From Lepus europaeus (Eukaryota > Chordata > Mammalia > Lagomorpha > Leporidae), in assembly GCF_033115175.1 (NCBI RefSeq), contig NC_084831.1:10636540-10700539 (forward strand): a stretch of DNA of 64,000 nucleotides. Direction: 5' to 3'. Position numbers and translations under genes: made by a program. Each line of letters begins with the position of its first letter. The stretch's first letter is position 1. Under the pieces are notes generated by a model that saw only the letters and a list, made by a program, of their open reading frames with translations, was not told the DNA's origin and did no database searches. Below, in pieces: positions 32,108 to 44,350 of this stretch.

Positions 32108-32330
32108 GAGGCCAGGACTGTGGCACAGTAGATGAAGCTGCACTTGGGAAGGCAGCAGATGATGTCCAAGTGCTTGGGCCTTTGCTATCAATGTGGGAAA
32201 GCCAGGTGAAGTTCATGGCTCCTGGGTTTGGCCTGGCCCAGCACTGACTGTTGCAAGTGTTTGGAGAGTGAGGAAGTGAATGGAAGATCTCTGTCTCTCT
32301 GTTACTCTTTACAAGTAAATATTATCTTAA
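32108..32330 (+). mobile_element. CSINE with internal deletion
   Basis: Jumps from 'agtagatgaagctgc' straight to 'acttgggaaggcagcagatg', losing the B-box region. Confidence 0.78.
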
Positions 32331-32346
32331 AGTAAAATAAAAATAG

Positions 32347-32662
32347 TGTCTTGCGTTGTGGCGCAGTGGGTTAGGCCACCACCTGCATGCTGGCATCCCA
32401 TATGGACACCATGTCTTGGATGTTCCACTTCCACTCCAACTCCCTGCCGGTGCACCTGAGAAAACAGTGGAAGATTGCCCAAGTACTTGGGCCTCTGCTA
32501 GCCACATCAGATGGAGATCCTGGCTTCTGGTTTCGGCCTGGCCCAGCCCCAGCCGTTGGCAGCCATTTAGGGAGTGAACCAGTGGATGCAAGATATTGCC
32601 CTCTCTGTCTCTCCCTCTGTCTGTAACTGCCTTTCAAATAAAATAAATCTTAAAAAAAAAAA
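32347..32662 (+). mobile_element. CSINE
   Basis: 'tcttgcgttgtggcgcagtg' to 'caaataaaataaatcttaaa'. Confidence 0.88.
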
Positions 32663-32696
32663 TCCATTCTTTGTGGCAATTATCTTTGTATTGTTT

Positions 32697-32991
32697 AAAG
32701 ATTTATTTATTTATTTGAAAGTCAGAGTTACGCACAAAGAGAGGTGTCGTTCGTCTGCTGATTTATTCCCCAATTAGCCACAATGGCCGGAGCTGTGCCA
32801 ATCCAAAGCCAGGAGCCAGGAACATCTTCCAGGTCTCCCACGTGGGTGCAGAGGCCCAAGAACGTGGGCCATCTTCTGCTTTCCCAGGCCATAGCAGAGA
32901 GCTGGATTGGAAGTGGAGCAGCCAGGACTCAAGCTGGTGCTACAGGCAGTAGCTTTACCCGCCACGTGACAGCGGGTAAATTGTCAGCCCT
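32697..32991 (-). mobile_element. CSINE
   Basis: 'aaagatttatttatttattt' to a decayed 5' end near 'acgtgacagcgggtaaattg'. Confidence 0.85.
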
Positions 32992-33429
32992 GTGACAGTT
33001 CTTCCTTAAGCTTTAGTTTATCTTACTTTAGACTAAATTGCAGCACACCTGCTGCTTTGTCAGCTTGGAGAACATTTGTTGCTCATCCAGGTTCCCCTCT
33101 CTAATATTCATAGGAAATTAGAGCAAATAGCAATTTTCCATATTTCACATGTGTGCCTAATGTTACAAAGTTGGAGCTTCCATTTTTATTGTTGATTTTA
33201 CTTTTTAAAAATGATATTGTCTGAAGGAAGTATTGTGGCAACAGTCTTGGGATGATGTGGGCATCTGTAAAGTGGGAGTCCAGAGAACCAGGAGTTGGTC
33301 CTGTCCTTTCATCAGGTTCAGGGCAGGAGGATGCATCGAGCAATGGACACTTGGATCCTCTGGTGGGTGGAGGCCCTTAATGATGATCATGCGCGGCTCA
33401 GGTCACCCAGCTCATTCAGCTGTTTGGGG

Positions 33430-33930
33430 GTTGGTGTGCTTTATGGTCAGACAGATGTGGTGCCAGTCCCAGTTCTCTTATTAGCCTGTGTTCATTTACC
33501 TGTCCATAAAAATGGGACCAACAGGGGCTGGCATTGTGGTGTGGAGAGTAAAGCTGCCTTCCGCAGGGCTGGCATCGTGTGTGGGTGCTGGTTTGTGTCC
33601 CAGCTGTTCCACTTTGATCAGCTCCTGGTGAACAGCCTGGGAAACAGCAACAAGAGACATCCCCAGTATTTGGGCCCTTGTCACCCACATGGGAGACCCA
33701 GATGAAGCTCCTGGCCAGGGCCTGGCCCAGCCTTGGCCATTGTACATTGTGGCCATCTAGGGAGTGAGTGTACCAGTGGATGGAAGATATTCTCTCACTC
33801 TAACTTTTTCAAGTAAATAAATAAATCTTAAAAAAAAAGAATGGGGCCAGTAATAGCTACCTCATACAGTGATTGTGAGAGCATATGTAGAGTATGTGAG
33901 AGACTGAGAACCTGCTATGATGCCGGCTTG
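33430..33930 (+). mobile_element. MIR relic interrupted by a CSINE
   Basis: 'tttacctgtccataaaaatg' and, after the SINE, 'taatagctacctcatacagt' are adjacent in the MIR core/3' consensus. This matches one ancient MIR cut by 33527-33838. Confidence 0.65.
33527..33838 (+). mobile_element. CSINE in MIR
   Basis: 'ggggctggcattgtggtgtg' to 'aaataaataaatcttaaaaa'. Imperfect TSD aatgggacca/aatggggcca. Confidence 0.9.
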
Positions 33931-34449
33931 GCAGCAGCCCACTCTGCGGTAGGGCTGGCTCCTGTTGTAATTTGGCTTTTTAAGTAGTATGTCCAGCTGG
34001 AGAAGAATTCAGGGATCTTGGGGATAGGATCGTTTTTAATCCTCTTGGGATTGATTCCTCATTGTAAGCACATACATTTTCCCTTATGAGTACAGTTAGG
34101 GTAAGTCACTGCTCCGGGAGACAGATCCTAAATATACCGACAGTTTAGTTTCTGAACTAGAAAGTTAAAGAGTGGTCGTAGACTGCTGGTGACTTCGTTA
34201 CAGTTGGCTTCACAGCGTTGATGCCACGGGGGCGAGCCTGCCCACGTGGTGTTTCTCTTGGCATGCCATCTCTTTCTTGCACATCTCAACCTCTGACACT
34301 CGTCACTTCTGATTGATGGGTGTTTTAACAGGCAGTCCCACAGTTCCAGTATGACTATTATATGCAGAAATTGTTGATTCTATTGTACTTTCACCGTGAG
34401 AAATGGCCTTTAAAATGGGTATGCAGCTGGGATGATGGAGTTTTCCTTG
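33931..34449. other. Intron 1 spacer
   Basis: About 520 bp with no recognised feature. Confidence 0.45.
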
Positions 34450-34795
34450 CTTTTTGTTTTGTTTTGTTTTTTGTTTTTGACAGGCAGAGTGGATAGTGAG
34501 AGAGAGAGACAGAGAGAAAGGTCTTCCTTTTTGCCGTTGGTTCACCCTCCAATGGCCGCTGCGGATGGCGCATCGTGCTGATCCGAAGCCAGGAGCCAGG
34601 TGCTTCTCCTGGTCTCCCATGCGGGTGCAGGGCCCAAGCACTTGGGCCATCCTCCACTGCCTTCCCAGGCCATAGCAGAGAGCTGGCCTGGAAGAGGGGC
34701 AACCGGGATAGAATCTGGCACCCCAACCGGGACTAGAACCCGGTGTGCTGGCGCCGCAAGGCTGAGGATTAGCCTGTTAAGCCACGGCGCCGGCT
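34450..34795 (-). mobile_element. CSINE, young
   Basis: Head is a (GTTTT)n tract, then 'gacaggcagagtggatagtg' through 'ttaagccacggcgccggc'. Direct repeat ccttg on both sides. Confidence 0.95.
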
Positions 34796-35720
34796 CCTTG
34801 TAGTTTCTTGAAACATGTTTCAACTGTGCAGATTGAGAGTTAGGTCTTAGAATACTTTTTCTAGTCATGTAGAAAATTTGTAAAGTAAAATTGGACCTGT
34901 AAGTTCTGCAGACTATTTTTTTTCCTCATCCCCCAAAGGATTCAGTTTTGGAAGGAACTAAATTCAGTTCCTTGTTATGTTCCTTATATCAGCACACATT
35001 TTGAGAATAGTTAGGACAGAATTGTGTTTTTCCTTCCCCCCAGTTTAAATACTGTATTTTCAGTTTCTCTGCCAGGTAACCTTACAAGGAGAGCTTTGAA
35101 AATACTGTAGAATGGTAGTGTAGCAGAAAGACCTGCAAGGGACAGCTGTAATGATTGCTTGCTTGACAAACAGGAAATGTGGGTCCCGGACCAGCTGGGT
35201 CGCAGAGCCAGCACTTCAGTTCTTCAGTGTGCACATGGCTGGTGAGAAGCACATGGTCAGGAAGAAAACCTTTCACGGCCTGACTTCATGCTGAGTGCTG
35301 CTCTGGGGTATATAACATTGCAGAGCAGTTCTTGTGCCCTTGTATGGTGAAATCACAGGAAACTTCGTCTGTGTGTTCATTCTTCTCCTTCCGCAGTACC
35401 TTCTTTCCTTGATTTCTGTGTGCTCAGGTTTTCTTCAGTGTTCAAGTATATATCATAAAAACACTTTTATTTGTTGTATATCCCTGAGCCTTTTTTCCAC
35501 TCTTGTTTAATTGTTCTTTTCTGAATGCCTTTCACTGTTGTTTTCCAGTCATAGACATAGGAGTGACAAAGCCTGAAGATGGTGGAAGAGATAGATGCAG
35601 GGGGTGTGCTGCCGAGCAGGGTGCATGTTCACAAGTGTGTGTGTTGTGAGCATGGCCAGAATAAATCATTCCCATTTCCCTCCCCACTCAAAATTAAATG
35701 TAAAATTACGTTGTTTCTTT
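34796..35720. other. Intron 1, SINE-free stretch
   Basis: About 925 bp of single-copy-looking sequence with no gene. Nothing specific recognised. Confidence 0.5.
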
Positions 35721-35721
35721 T

Positions 35722-36166
35722 TAGTTTTTAATGTTTGTAGTTATTTATTTGGAAGGCAGTGATCTTCCATCTGCTGGTTTATTGCCCATATTCTCTAAAC
35801 AGCTGGGGCTGAACCAGGCTAAAGCCAAGATCTTTGAACTCTATCTGGGTCCGCCACATGGGTGGCAGGGACCCAAGTATTTGAACCATCATCTGCTGCC
35901 TCCCAGTGTGTACTCCAGCAGGGAGCCAGATCAGATCTTCCATCTGCAGGTTCACGCCCAAAATGCCTACAGCGGCTGAGGCTGGGCCGGGCTGAAGCCA
36001 GGAGCAGGAACTCCATCTGGGTCTCCACATGGGTGGCAGAGCCATCATCTGCTGCCTCCCATGGTGCACGTTAGCTGTAGGCTGGATTGGAGGCAGAGTT
36101 GGGACTCACTGCGGGATGTGGGCTTCCCAGGTGGCAGTTTTCCCGCTGCTCTGAAAGCCAGTCCTG
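35722..36166 (-). mobile_element. Two fused CSINE copies, old
   Basis: The block 'gatcttccatctgc-ggtt' occurs at about 35761 and 35935, each followed by a 'gggtctcc/gggtccgcc-acatgggtggcag' block, so two reverse copies are joined in tandem. Confidence 0.75.
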
Positions 36167-36229
36167 AGAGCATCGGTTTTAGATGGGCCCTTCTCTAGTT
36201 ACCTGTGACCTGTAAAGTTCTCCAGTAAA

Positions 36230-36500
36230 TCACGTGGGTGGGTGGTAGAAAGACCCTAAGCAAATAAATACTGTGTTGGGGGACATTTTAAGTAGGTTAA
36301 TAGGGAAGGGCTCTGAAGAGGTAATGTTTCTACAGAGACCTAAATAAAACCGTACTGGAGAAAGGACATTCCTCAGGTAGAGAGAAAAACCAGCGAAACT
36401 GCCCCGAGGGGAAAGTTGATCCCTGTGGTGTGGAGTGGGGTCGGAAGGGGAGCCAAGGGCTAAATTCTGGGTTTTGAACAAGGGATGACTCTGATTGGGA
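36230..36500 (+). mobile_element. Ancient L2/MIR-class relic
   Basis: 'agggctctgaagaggtaatg' and 'cagagacctaaataaaac' resemble an old, widespread mammalian repeat. The family is uncertain. Confidence 0.35.
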
Positions 36501-36575
36501 GGAAAACTCTGGTCTTTCTGCTTTGTTCTCAGTTACGGCTCAGTGCTTTACATTGGGAATCTCTTCTCGTTGTAG

Positions 36576-36705
36576 ATCGTCTATGCTGAAAGACCACTCA
36601 CAGACAACCACAGATCCCTGGCTTCTTACGGCTTGAAAGATGGGGACGTTGTGATTTTACGGCAGAAGGAGAATGCAGACCCTCGACCTCCGGTGCAGTT
36701 CCCAA
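36576..36705 (+). CDS. DDI2: DDI2 exon 2, rest of ubiquitin-like domain
   Basis: Codons 47-90 (split), IVYAERPLTDNHRSLAS... to PPVQFP. It completes the UBL fold (KDGDVVILRQKE strand). Acceptor cgttgtag, donor CCAA-gtaagc, phase 1. It follows a 12-kb first intron. Confidence 0.97.
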
Positions 36706-36749
36706 GTAAGCATCGCCCATGGCCCAGCACCCCCGCTCGGGCATCAGGA

Positions 36750-36965
36750 GCTGGCAGACCGTGATGGTTCAGTTTTCAGTTAGCTTTAGACTCAGACTGC
36801 CTGACTGCCTCCTGCCTGCCGTATGACCTCGCACAGGTTATTTAACTTCTGTGAGTCAGTTTCTTCTGTAAGGTGTTCCATAATTAACCCCAGCTCCTAG
36901 AGTTGGTGTGAGAATAATGCGTGGAGAACCTTCAGCACATAGCAAGCTGTCAAGAAATGTTAGCT
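36750..36965 (+). mobile_element. MIR relic
   Basis: 'tttagactcagactgcctga', 'tgacctcgcacaggttattt', 'cttctgtgagtcagtttctt' follow the MIR order. Confidence 0.7.
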
Positions 36966-37118
36966 GCTGTTGGTAATTGGTAATTTTATGGTGATCTTTA
37001 TCCTTGGAGAGGACTTGAGAGATGATGTGAGCTGGTGATTCCTGACTGACTTCTGCTACTTTGTGTCTGGCCTTCAGTAGCCTTTGTGGAGTTTGTTATT
37101 TTGTTATTTTGTGGGCTT

Positions 37119-37385
37119 TTTTTTTTTAAGTTTTATTTATTTATTTGAAAGGCAGAGTGACAGAAAGAGAGTCAGATCTTCCATGTGCTGGTTCACTTCC
37201 CAAATGGCCACAACAGCCCGTTCTGGGCCAGATCGAAGCCAGGAACTCCATACGAGTGCCCCATGTGGATGACAGAGGTCCAGGTTCTTGGGCCATCATC
37301 TGCTGCCTTCCCAGGTGTAGTATGAGGAAGCTGCATCAGAATCGAAGTAGTACAGCTTCAGCCTAACCCACTGTACCCCAGCAGG
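37119..37385 (-). mobile_element. CSINE
   Basis: 'tttatttatttatttgaaag' to 'aacccactgtaccccagc'. Truncated before the 5' end. Confidence 0.85.
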
Positions 37386-38185
37386 CACTTGTACCCGCCT
37401 TGCCCCTGATTTTTAACTCGGCTGTAGGGGAAGAGTTCTCTTTATTTATCAGTAACAGAAGCTCAGATTTTAAATGAATGTCATCAGAGGGACATGGCTA
37501 AGAAATGAATTGTACAGGAAGTAAAACTTGATGCTTTTGCATTAGACTGAACTTGATAAAATACACAGCTGTTCCACAGTTTCCCTAGGCTGTGTTAACC
37601 ACGTGAAAAGCTCACGTATCTTAGATGCTTCATCCAGAACAGGTGTTTATAGTCTGCACACTGTGCTTGGGGATTTAGGAAGGTTCTCCGTCCTGAAATG
37701 GTAAGCAGAACTGTTTAGATGTGGGCGTGTGTGCGTGCTTGATGAGACAAGGGCCACTGCTTGCTTCAGCTGCTCGAAGGGGCTTTTGGTGTGTGTGTTT
37801 TCCAATCCCTGCCATATTCTGGTTGAGTTCTAGGTCACCTGTTTTCAAGGCTGTGGTGACAGAGGGTAGGGCGGTGTCTGAGTGGTGACAGTCCCCAGCT
37901 TAGGGCACAATGCTTTCATTCAGCCTGAAACCGGAGCTGGGAGGCTGTTAGCACTGGCTCCAGCGGATCTCCGTTACATTAGCCCCTTGGGGTTACTGCT
38001 GAAGTTTTGGGAAAGATTGGTAGTTCAGATATGCCAGTTAAGAAAACCCAAATCTTTCTTTGGTTAGTTTGATGACATTGTTCTTGAGACACATTTTTTT
38101 TTTCTTCTGTGTGCTGTTAAGATTGAGAGAGCTAATAGTTGGTAAAGGGAAGAGTAAAAAGTAAACAAGTTTTTAAAAATCATTC
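37386..38185. other. Intron 2, no recognised feature
   Basis: About 800 bp of single-copy-looking sequence. Short open frames only. Confidence 0.5.
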
Positions 38186-38475
38186 TGGGGGTGGACACTT
38201 GGCTTAGTGGTTAGGGCACCACATCGGATTCCTACAGCCTGGATTGAAGTGCCTGGGTTTGAGTCTCAAATTTGTGCTCAGTTCTGGCTTCCTGCTGGTG
38301 TGTACCCAGCAGCAGCTGTGATGACTGAGGTGGTGGGTCCCTGCCACCCGCATGATCTGGATGGAGTTCCCAGCTCCTAGCTTCAGTCTGGCCCAGCCGT
38401 AGCCATTGTGGCCATGTTGGGGAGTGAACCAGGGAAGAGAATGCTGTCTGTCTCTCAAATAAGTAAAAATTACTC
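38186..38475 (+). mobile_element. CSINE, old
   Basis: 'gggggtggacacttggctta' to 'tctctcaaataagtaaaaat'. Confidence 0.78.
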
Positions 38476-38885
38476 TAAAGTGAGTGGCCTCCCTAGATAA
38501 GATGTAACACTGGTGGAGATAAAATTCTTCAACGTGCAAAGAAGGCCTGCCCATGTATGTTTTGCTGGTTGGTACAGCTTAACAGCCTCACAGAGACCAA
38601 GCCATTCCACTCTGTTGGTTGGGAGCACCCACACCCACCCAGCTGTAGTCTCTTTGAAGAAAATCCTTGGTTGAACTCGGGCTGAGAGGCAGAAACTGCC
38701 TGAGATAAATCGTTACCTTTTCTATTTGAGGTCCCAAAGCCCTCAGCCTGTCCCAGACTTGGCAGCTTTGAGCATTAAATGCATTTGTGGGGTTGCAGAA
38801 ACAGGGACTCATTCAGGCCTAGACCCTCATTCTTGACCCTCATTCTTGCTCTGCTTATTTACTTCTCTCTCCTTTTTCTGTTTTT
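38476..38885. other. Intron 2 spacer
   Basis: About 410 bp with no recognised feature. Confidence 0.45.
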
Positions 38886-39213
38886 AAATTTTTTTAAAGA
38901 TTTATTTATTTGCATTTGTAAGTTACAGAGGGAGAGAACAGAGAGAAGAAGGAAAAAAGAAATCTTTGATTGCTTGTTCACCCTTCAGATGGCCACAACT
39001 GCCAGGGCTGAGCCAGGCTGAAGTCAGGAGCTGCATCCAGGTCTCCCACATGGGTGGCAGGGGCCCATGGACTTGGGCAGTCTTCCACTGCTTTCCCAGG
39101 CCATCAGCTGGGAGGTAGATCAGAAGTCGAGCAGCCGGGACACCAACCAGTGTTCATATGGGGTGCTGGCGTTGTAGGCAGCAGTTTTACCCAGTATGCC
39201 ACAACACCGGCCC
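38886..39213 (-). mobile_element. CSINE
   Basis: 'ttttttaaagatttatttat' to 'gccacaacaccggcccc'. Confidence 0.9.
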
Positions 39214-39227
39214 CTTCTTTCTTTCTT

Positions 39228-39500
39228 TTTTTAATAAAAGCTTTATTGAGATCTAATTCACATATCATTCAACTGATCCATTTAAAGGATACAAGTCAGT
39301 GTTGTTTAGTATGTTCACAGAGTTGCACAACCATAACCACAGTTAAGTGTAGCACATTTTCCTTAAAAAGAAACCCTGTATCTGTTAACAGTCATTTCCA
39401 ATCTCTTGGTAGCCCTATGCATGCGCTGATGTACTTTGTCTCTTTTTAGCTCTTGTGGGTGTTTCATATAAATGGAGTCATGTAATAATGGGGTCATCTG
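39228..39500 (-). mobile_element. L1 3' UTR relic
   Basis: 'aaaagctttattgagatcta', 'cacatatcattcaactgatc', 'gttgcacaaccataaccac', 'aagaaaccctgtatctgtta', 'ttcatataaatggagtcatg' in antisense L1 order; the same family as 20697-22018. Confidence 0.85.
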
Positions 39501-39590
39501 TGTAAGGATTACAGCTCCCTTACTTTCATTTCAGTATAGTCAGCTTAGGTCAGAGTGTAGAACTTGGGTGTGTAGCTGCTGCTGCTGCTT

Positions 39591-39850
39591 TTTAAAAAGA
39601 TTTATTTATTTGAAAGGCAGAGTGAGAGATTGATTGATTGATTGATTGCTTCTATCTGCTGGTTCACTCCCTAAATGGCTGCAATGGCTGGGGCCGGGCC
39701 AGGCTGAAGCCAGGGCCAGGAACTTCATCCAGGTCTCCCACGTGGGTGCAGGGGCCCAGGTACCTGAGCCATCCTCTGCTCTTCTCCAAGGCACATCAAC
39801 AGGGATCTGGATCAGAGGCAGAGCAGCCAAGAGTTGAACCTGCCCCTGTT
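39591..39850 (-). mobile_element. CSINE with (TGAT)n
   Basis: 'agatttatttatttgaaagg', then a short (TGAT)n/(GATT)n tract at 39629-39648, 'ctatctgctggttcactccc'. 5' end missing. Confidence 0.85.
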
Positions 39851-39944
39851 GTAACTTTTAAATCTGATAGATTTTGGTGTCCTTAACCCTGAGAATCTGT
39901 GCCAATCTCTGCTGTTTTTTTCTCCTGTAAAACAATTATGCCTG

Positions 39945-40275
39945 CGGGGCTGGCACTGTGGCATAGCAGGTAAAGCCACTGCCTGTGGTGCTGGCATCCT
40001 ATATGGGCGCAGGTTTGAGTCCCAGCAACTCCATTTCCAATCTAGCTCTCTGCCGTGGCCTGGGAAAGAAGTAGAAAATGGCCCAAGTGTTTGAACCCCT
40101 GCAGCTGCATGAGAGACCTGGAAGAAGCTGAAGGCTCCTGGCTTCAGATCAGCCCAGCTCCAGCCATTGCGGCCATCTGGGGAGTGAACCAGTGGATGGA
40201 AGACCTCTCTCTCTCTCTCTCTCTCTCTGCTTCTGCCTCTGCCTCTTAAATAAGTAAATACATCTTTGAAAAAAC
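39945..40275 (+). mobile_element. CSINE
   Basis: TSD aaaacaattatgcc at about 39930 and 40276. Confidence 0.95.
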
Positions 40276-40370
40276 AAAACAATTATGCCAGCAAACTGCC
40301 CAGGGGCATCAGGAGTGGGCAGTGACAGGCAGATGGAAGTACAGTTCAAAGAACAGTTAAGAACCTCGTG

Positions 40371-40722
40371 ATGGAGCGGCACTGTGGCGTAGTGGATAAA
40401 GCCGCTGCTTGTGGTGCTGGCATCCCATATAGGTGTGGTTTGAGTCCCAGCTGCTCCACTTATGATCCAGCTCCCTGCTAAGGCACCTGGGAAAGCAGTG
40501 GAGGATGGCCCAAGTCCTTGGGCCCCTACACCCATGTGGGAGCCTGTAAGAAGCTTCCTGGCTCCTGGCTTCGGTCTGGCCCAGGTCCAGCCCTTGCTGC
40601 CATTTGGGGAGTGAACCAGTAGTTGTAAGATCTCTGTCTCTATGTATCTTCCTCTCCTTCTCTAGTAACTCTTTCAGATAAGGAAATAAATAAATCTCAA
40701 AAAAAAAAAAGAAAAAGAAAAA
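40371..40722 (+). mobile_element. CSINE
   Basis: 'tggagcggcactgtggcgta' to 'aaataaataaatctcaaaaa'. Confidence 0.9.
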
Positions 40723-40864
40723 CCCTTCTGAGCCATTGTGTTGAGCACACACTTGCAGAATTTAACAACAAGCTGTCCACTTGGTGAGGACGGTAGTGTT
40801 TACTCATGTCAAAGATCTCGGAAACGTGTCAGAGCAGACTAGGGCTTTTCTCAAGACTGTGTCC

Positions 40865-41162
40865 AGGGGCTGGTATTGTGGTACAGCAGGTTAAGCTGTT
40901 GCCTGCGACACTGTCATCCCATATGAATGCTGGTTTGAGTCCTAGCTGCTTCACTTCTGATCTAGCTTCCTGCTAATGCACCTGGGAAAGCCATGAAAGG
41001 TCCCAGGTACTTGGACCTTTGCCGCCCATATGGGAGACCTGGACGGAGTCTCAGGCTCTTGGCTTTGGCCTGACCCACTCCTGGCCATTGTAAGTGAACC
41101 ATCGAATGGAGAATCTCTTCCCCTCCAAGTTTGCCTTTCAAATAAATAAAACTTCTAAATTA
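40865..41162 (+). mobile_element. CSINE
   Basis: 'aggggctggtattgtggtac' to 'caaataaataaaacttctaa'. Confidence 0.87.
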
Positions 41163-41484
41163 GAAAGGAATCACATCTAGAGTTATATTTACTGAGTCTG
41201 GTTTTAGTTCCTCAAAAAAAAAAAAAACTTGATACCTATTCTGGGATACTTTATCAGCCAAAAATTTGGGGTTTCTACTGTTACTTGCCCCCCTTTCTTT
41301 TTTATTGTTTCACTCTGAGACTGCAGTCTTCATGTTCAAAATCTGTGAGAAAGAGCAAGGGAAAAAGCATTAAGTCTAGGATCACCATTTGCTGCTGTTA
41401 CACACTGCAATGTTTGCTGTTTCCTTCAAACACTTGTTTTTTGTGTAGTTACTTGAGTAAGCTTTGAGTTGATTTTCCCAACAG

Positions 41485-41718
41485 GCTTACCCCGGATAGA
41501 CTTCAGCAGCATCGCTGTGCCTGGCACATCCAGTCCCCGGCAGCGTCAGCCAGCCGCAGTGAAGCCGTCCCACTCCTCTGGAGAAATGGCTGCATCTCCT
41601 CAGGGCTTGGACAATCCAGCCTTGCTCCGAGACATGTTGCTGGCCAACCCACACGAGCTGTCCCTGCTGAAGGAGCGCAACCCACCCCTGGCCGAAGCTC
41701 TGCTCAGTGGAGATCTTG
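41485..41718 (+). CDS. DDI2: DDI2 exon 3, linker and start of helical domain
   Basis: Codons 90-168: [14 protein letters not shown]..., a Ser/Pro/Gln linker ([19 protein letters not shown]), then [20 protein letters not shown]-, the first helices of the Ddi helical domain. Compared with remembered human sequence the linker is one residue shorter (SHSSGE against SHSSPGE). Acceptor ttcccaacag, donor CTTG-gtaagc, phase 1. Confidence 0.96.
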
Positions 41719-42489
41719 GTAAGCTCATCCACCTGGAAGACCCAGCTGACCTGGCTCAAGTGCAGATGAGGAGAGACTCAGACAACTGGTGCCTGCCACC
41801 AGCCCGCTGTGCCACGTGATTGGGGGAACACACCAGGGAGCTGAGTGTGAGAGACAAATCAGCCCTATGACAAGAGCTGAGTGGTAGAATTTTGGAACTG
41901 AAATCCATCTAGACCAGCCCCCTTGGTTTTCACTTCTCCTTTTTCTAGCAGCATATAACCCAGGTGCTGATACTGTGACCGAATATTTAATGAGCTCTTC
42001 TATAGAAGAGGGCCAGCCAGCCCCTGCTTGCAGCTGAATGCTTTCAGACTGAGGGCACAGCTCTAGTGCCTCAGGCCCGTGCAGCGAAACGGAACCCCTC
42101 CCTCTATCCTTGTGCACCCTAAACTTCGGAGCAGGTTGTTATTTGGAACTGTCCTGGGGCCGTTTTTTAATTAAAAGCATTTACTTTTAGTCATCTTTAA
42201 TTGTAAAGCTTCTGTAAGTGTCTCCCAGTTCACTCGTGGGTTTATGAAGCTGCACTGATTAAAATGTAGCAGACACCTGTAACTCATTCCTCAGTTGGCC
42301 ATGTTTAACACTGAGGTACTATTGACCTAGAGAAGTTAATGGATTTAAGTGTAAGCCCAGGTAACCCCATCAAGAGGCAGAACATTTCTCCACTCCAGAA
42401 AGTCTGGTTTGTTTCCTTTATTCAGCTTCCTCCTCTCATAGGCTAAAACTGTTCCAACAGTTATTATAGATTTGTTTTCTGGGTTTTTT
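41719..42489. other. Intron 3, 5' part
   Basis: About 770 bp of single-copy-looking sequence. The open frame that runs on from exon 3 to 41819 is intron read-through and not coding. Confidence 0.5.
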
Positions 42490-42725
42490 TATTTTATTTT
42501 TTTAAAAGAACTTTGAGGGCCAGAAAGCCATCTGCTTGTTCACTCCTGCCTTCAGCTCGTGGGGGCCAAACCTAGGAGCAGGTAACTCAACCCAGGTCTC
42601 CCGGGTAGTGGCTGAAACCCAATTACTTGACTCAGTATATGTTAGCAGGAAGCTGGAATCAGCTGGAGCTGGAGTCACATCTCAGTACTTGGATGTGGGA
42701 CACAGGTGTATTAACTAGTGGGCCA
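42490..42725 (-). mobile_element. CSINE, old
   Basis: 'catctgcttgttcactcctg', 'caacccaggtctcccgggta', 'tgttagcaggaagctggaat'. Confidence 0.65.
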
Positions 42726-42930
42726 GAAGTTTGGCTGCTTTTGAACTTCATGATGTATAGACTCAAAGAATATCTATTCAGTTGTGTTGGGCCTTTTTCA
42801 CTCAACTTAATGAATTTTAGGTCCATCCACTTTAGTAGTTCATATGACCATTATCTTGATTTCTCTAATTTCTTATGTTAGCATCTCTAATTGCTAAACA
42901 CCACAATGATGGCATATTTAAGTTTACACT

Positions 42931-43231
42931 TTTTTTTAAAGATTCATTTATTTAAAGGCAGAGTTGCAGAGAGAGAGAGAGAGCGAGATCCTCCATCCAC
43001 TGATTCACTCTCCAGGTGGCTGAGATGGGCCAATCCAAAGCCAGGAGCTTCCTCTGGGTCTCCTGTGTGAGTGCAGGGTCCCAAGCACCTGAGCCATCCT
43101 CTGTTGCCCTTCCAGGTGCACCAGCAGGGAGCTGGATTGGAAATGGAGCAGCCAGGACCCGAACTGGTGCCCATAAGGGATGCCAGCTTCACAGGCGGAG
43201 GCTTCACCTGCCATGCCACAGCGCTGGCCCC
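42931..43231 (-). mobile_element. CSINE
   Basis: Direct repeat gtttacac on both sides (about 42922 and 43234). Ends 'gccacagcgctggcccc'. Confidence 0.92.
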
Positions 43232-43625
43232 ATGTTTACACATTTAAATAGACCACAATATAAGAAACAGCATACTAAATTCATTTTGTTACATACATCT
43301 TGTAGCAAACTGTAGAAATGATCCATGAAAGGATAGTCTTTGTTAATAACTACATTTTGTAGCAAGCAGTGTTTTCTCTTTGCTAAGTTCCCTCCTTATC
43401 CATCAGGACACACAAACTATCAGTAGACTAACAGTAGTTTGGACTTAATTTATCTGGTTTAAGGCAGAGAGTGTTAGAAAGGAAAGGAAACTAGAAGAGG
43501 AAAAAGGAGATAGTATGGTACTCTGTCCTGTTTCTAGGTAACAGGATAATGAAGGCAATGTGGAGGAGGTAAGAGGACACATTTATTCGCCACTCATTTT
43601 CCATTGATGTAAAATGGAAAATTGG
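43232..43625. other. Intron 3 spacer
   Basis: About 390 bp with no recognised feature. Confidence 0.45.
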
Positions 43626-43950
43626 GGCTGGCATGTAGCATAGCAGGTTAATCTGCTGCCTGTGACTCCAGCTTCCCATGTTGGCATACCGGTTCAAGTC
43701 CCAGGTGCTTCGCTTCTGATCTAGCTCCCTAATAATTTATCTGGAAAAGCAATGGAGGATGGCCCAAGTACTTGGACCTCTACCACCCACATGAGAGACC
43801 CAGATGGAGCTCCTGGCTCCTGGCTTTGGCCTGGCCCAGACCGGGCTATTTGTAGTCATTTGGAGAGTGAACCAGAGAATGAAGTAACTCTATCTCTCCC
43901 TCTTTCTCTGTCCCTCTGCCTTTCAAATAAATAAATAAATATTTAAATAA
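43626..43950 (+). mobile_element. CSINE
   Basis: 'ggggctggcatgtagcatag' to 'aaataaataaataaatattt'. Loose duplication of aaaatggaaa/aaagtggaaa. Confidence 0.88.
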
Positions 43951-44223
43951 AGTGGAAAGTCATTATCTGAATAAAAATGATACAATGGGTAATTTCTTAC
44001 ATGAGTGGTAGATTATTACAAATCCTTTATTTCTTTTCACTGAATTTAAATAACAAAACAGTCTTCCCTCCAAGAAGAGGAAGTAAATGTAATTTGCTCA
44101 TTTCAGATAATTTTTAGTCATCCCCTCTACATGTTTTACAGTTGTGTTTTGAGAAATTGGTGTGGGAAGTCTGTTGGCAAATGAAATATAGTGATACTTA
44201 AGACTTTTTCCTTATTGTCGTAG

Positions 44224-44350
44224 AGAGATTTTCCAGGGTCCTGGTAGAGCAGCAGCAGGACCGGGCCCGGAGGGAGCAAGAGAGGATCCGTCTCTTTTCT
44301 GCTGACCCCTTTGATCTTGAAGCTCAGGCAAAGATAGAAGAAGACATAAG
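44224..44350 (+). CDS. DDI2: DDI2 exon 4, helical domain
   Basis: Codons 168-210: [20 protein letters not shown]... to AKIEEDIR, the charged helices of the helical domain ([14 protein letters not shown] is highly typical of Ddi proteins). Acceptor attgtcgtag, donor ATAAG-gtaacc, phase 2. Confidence 0.97.

Noticed and set aside
41469-41819. Open frame running through DDI2 exon 3 to 41819
   Set aside because: The real exon ends at the 41718 donor; codons beyond it are intronic and not Ddi-like.
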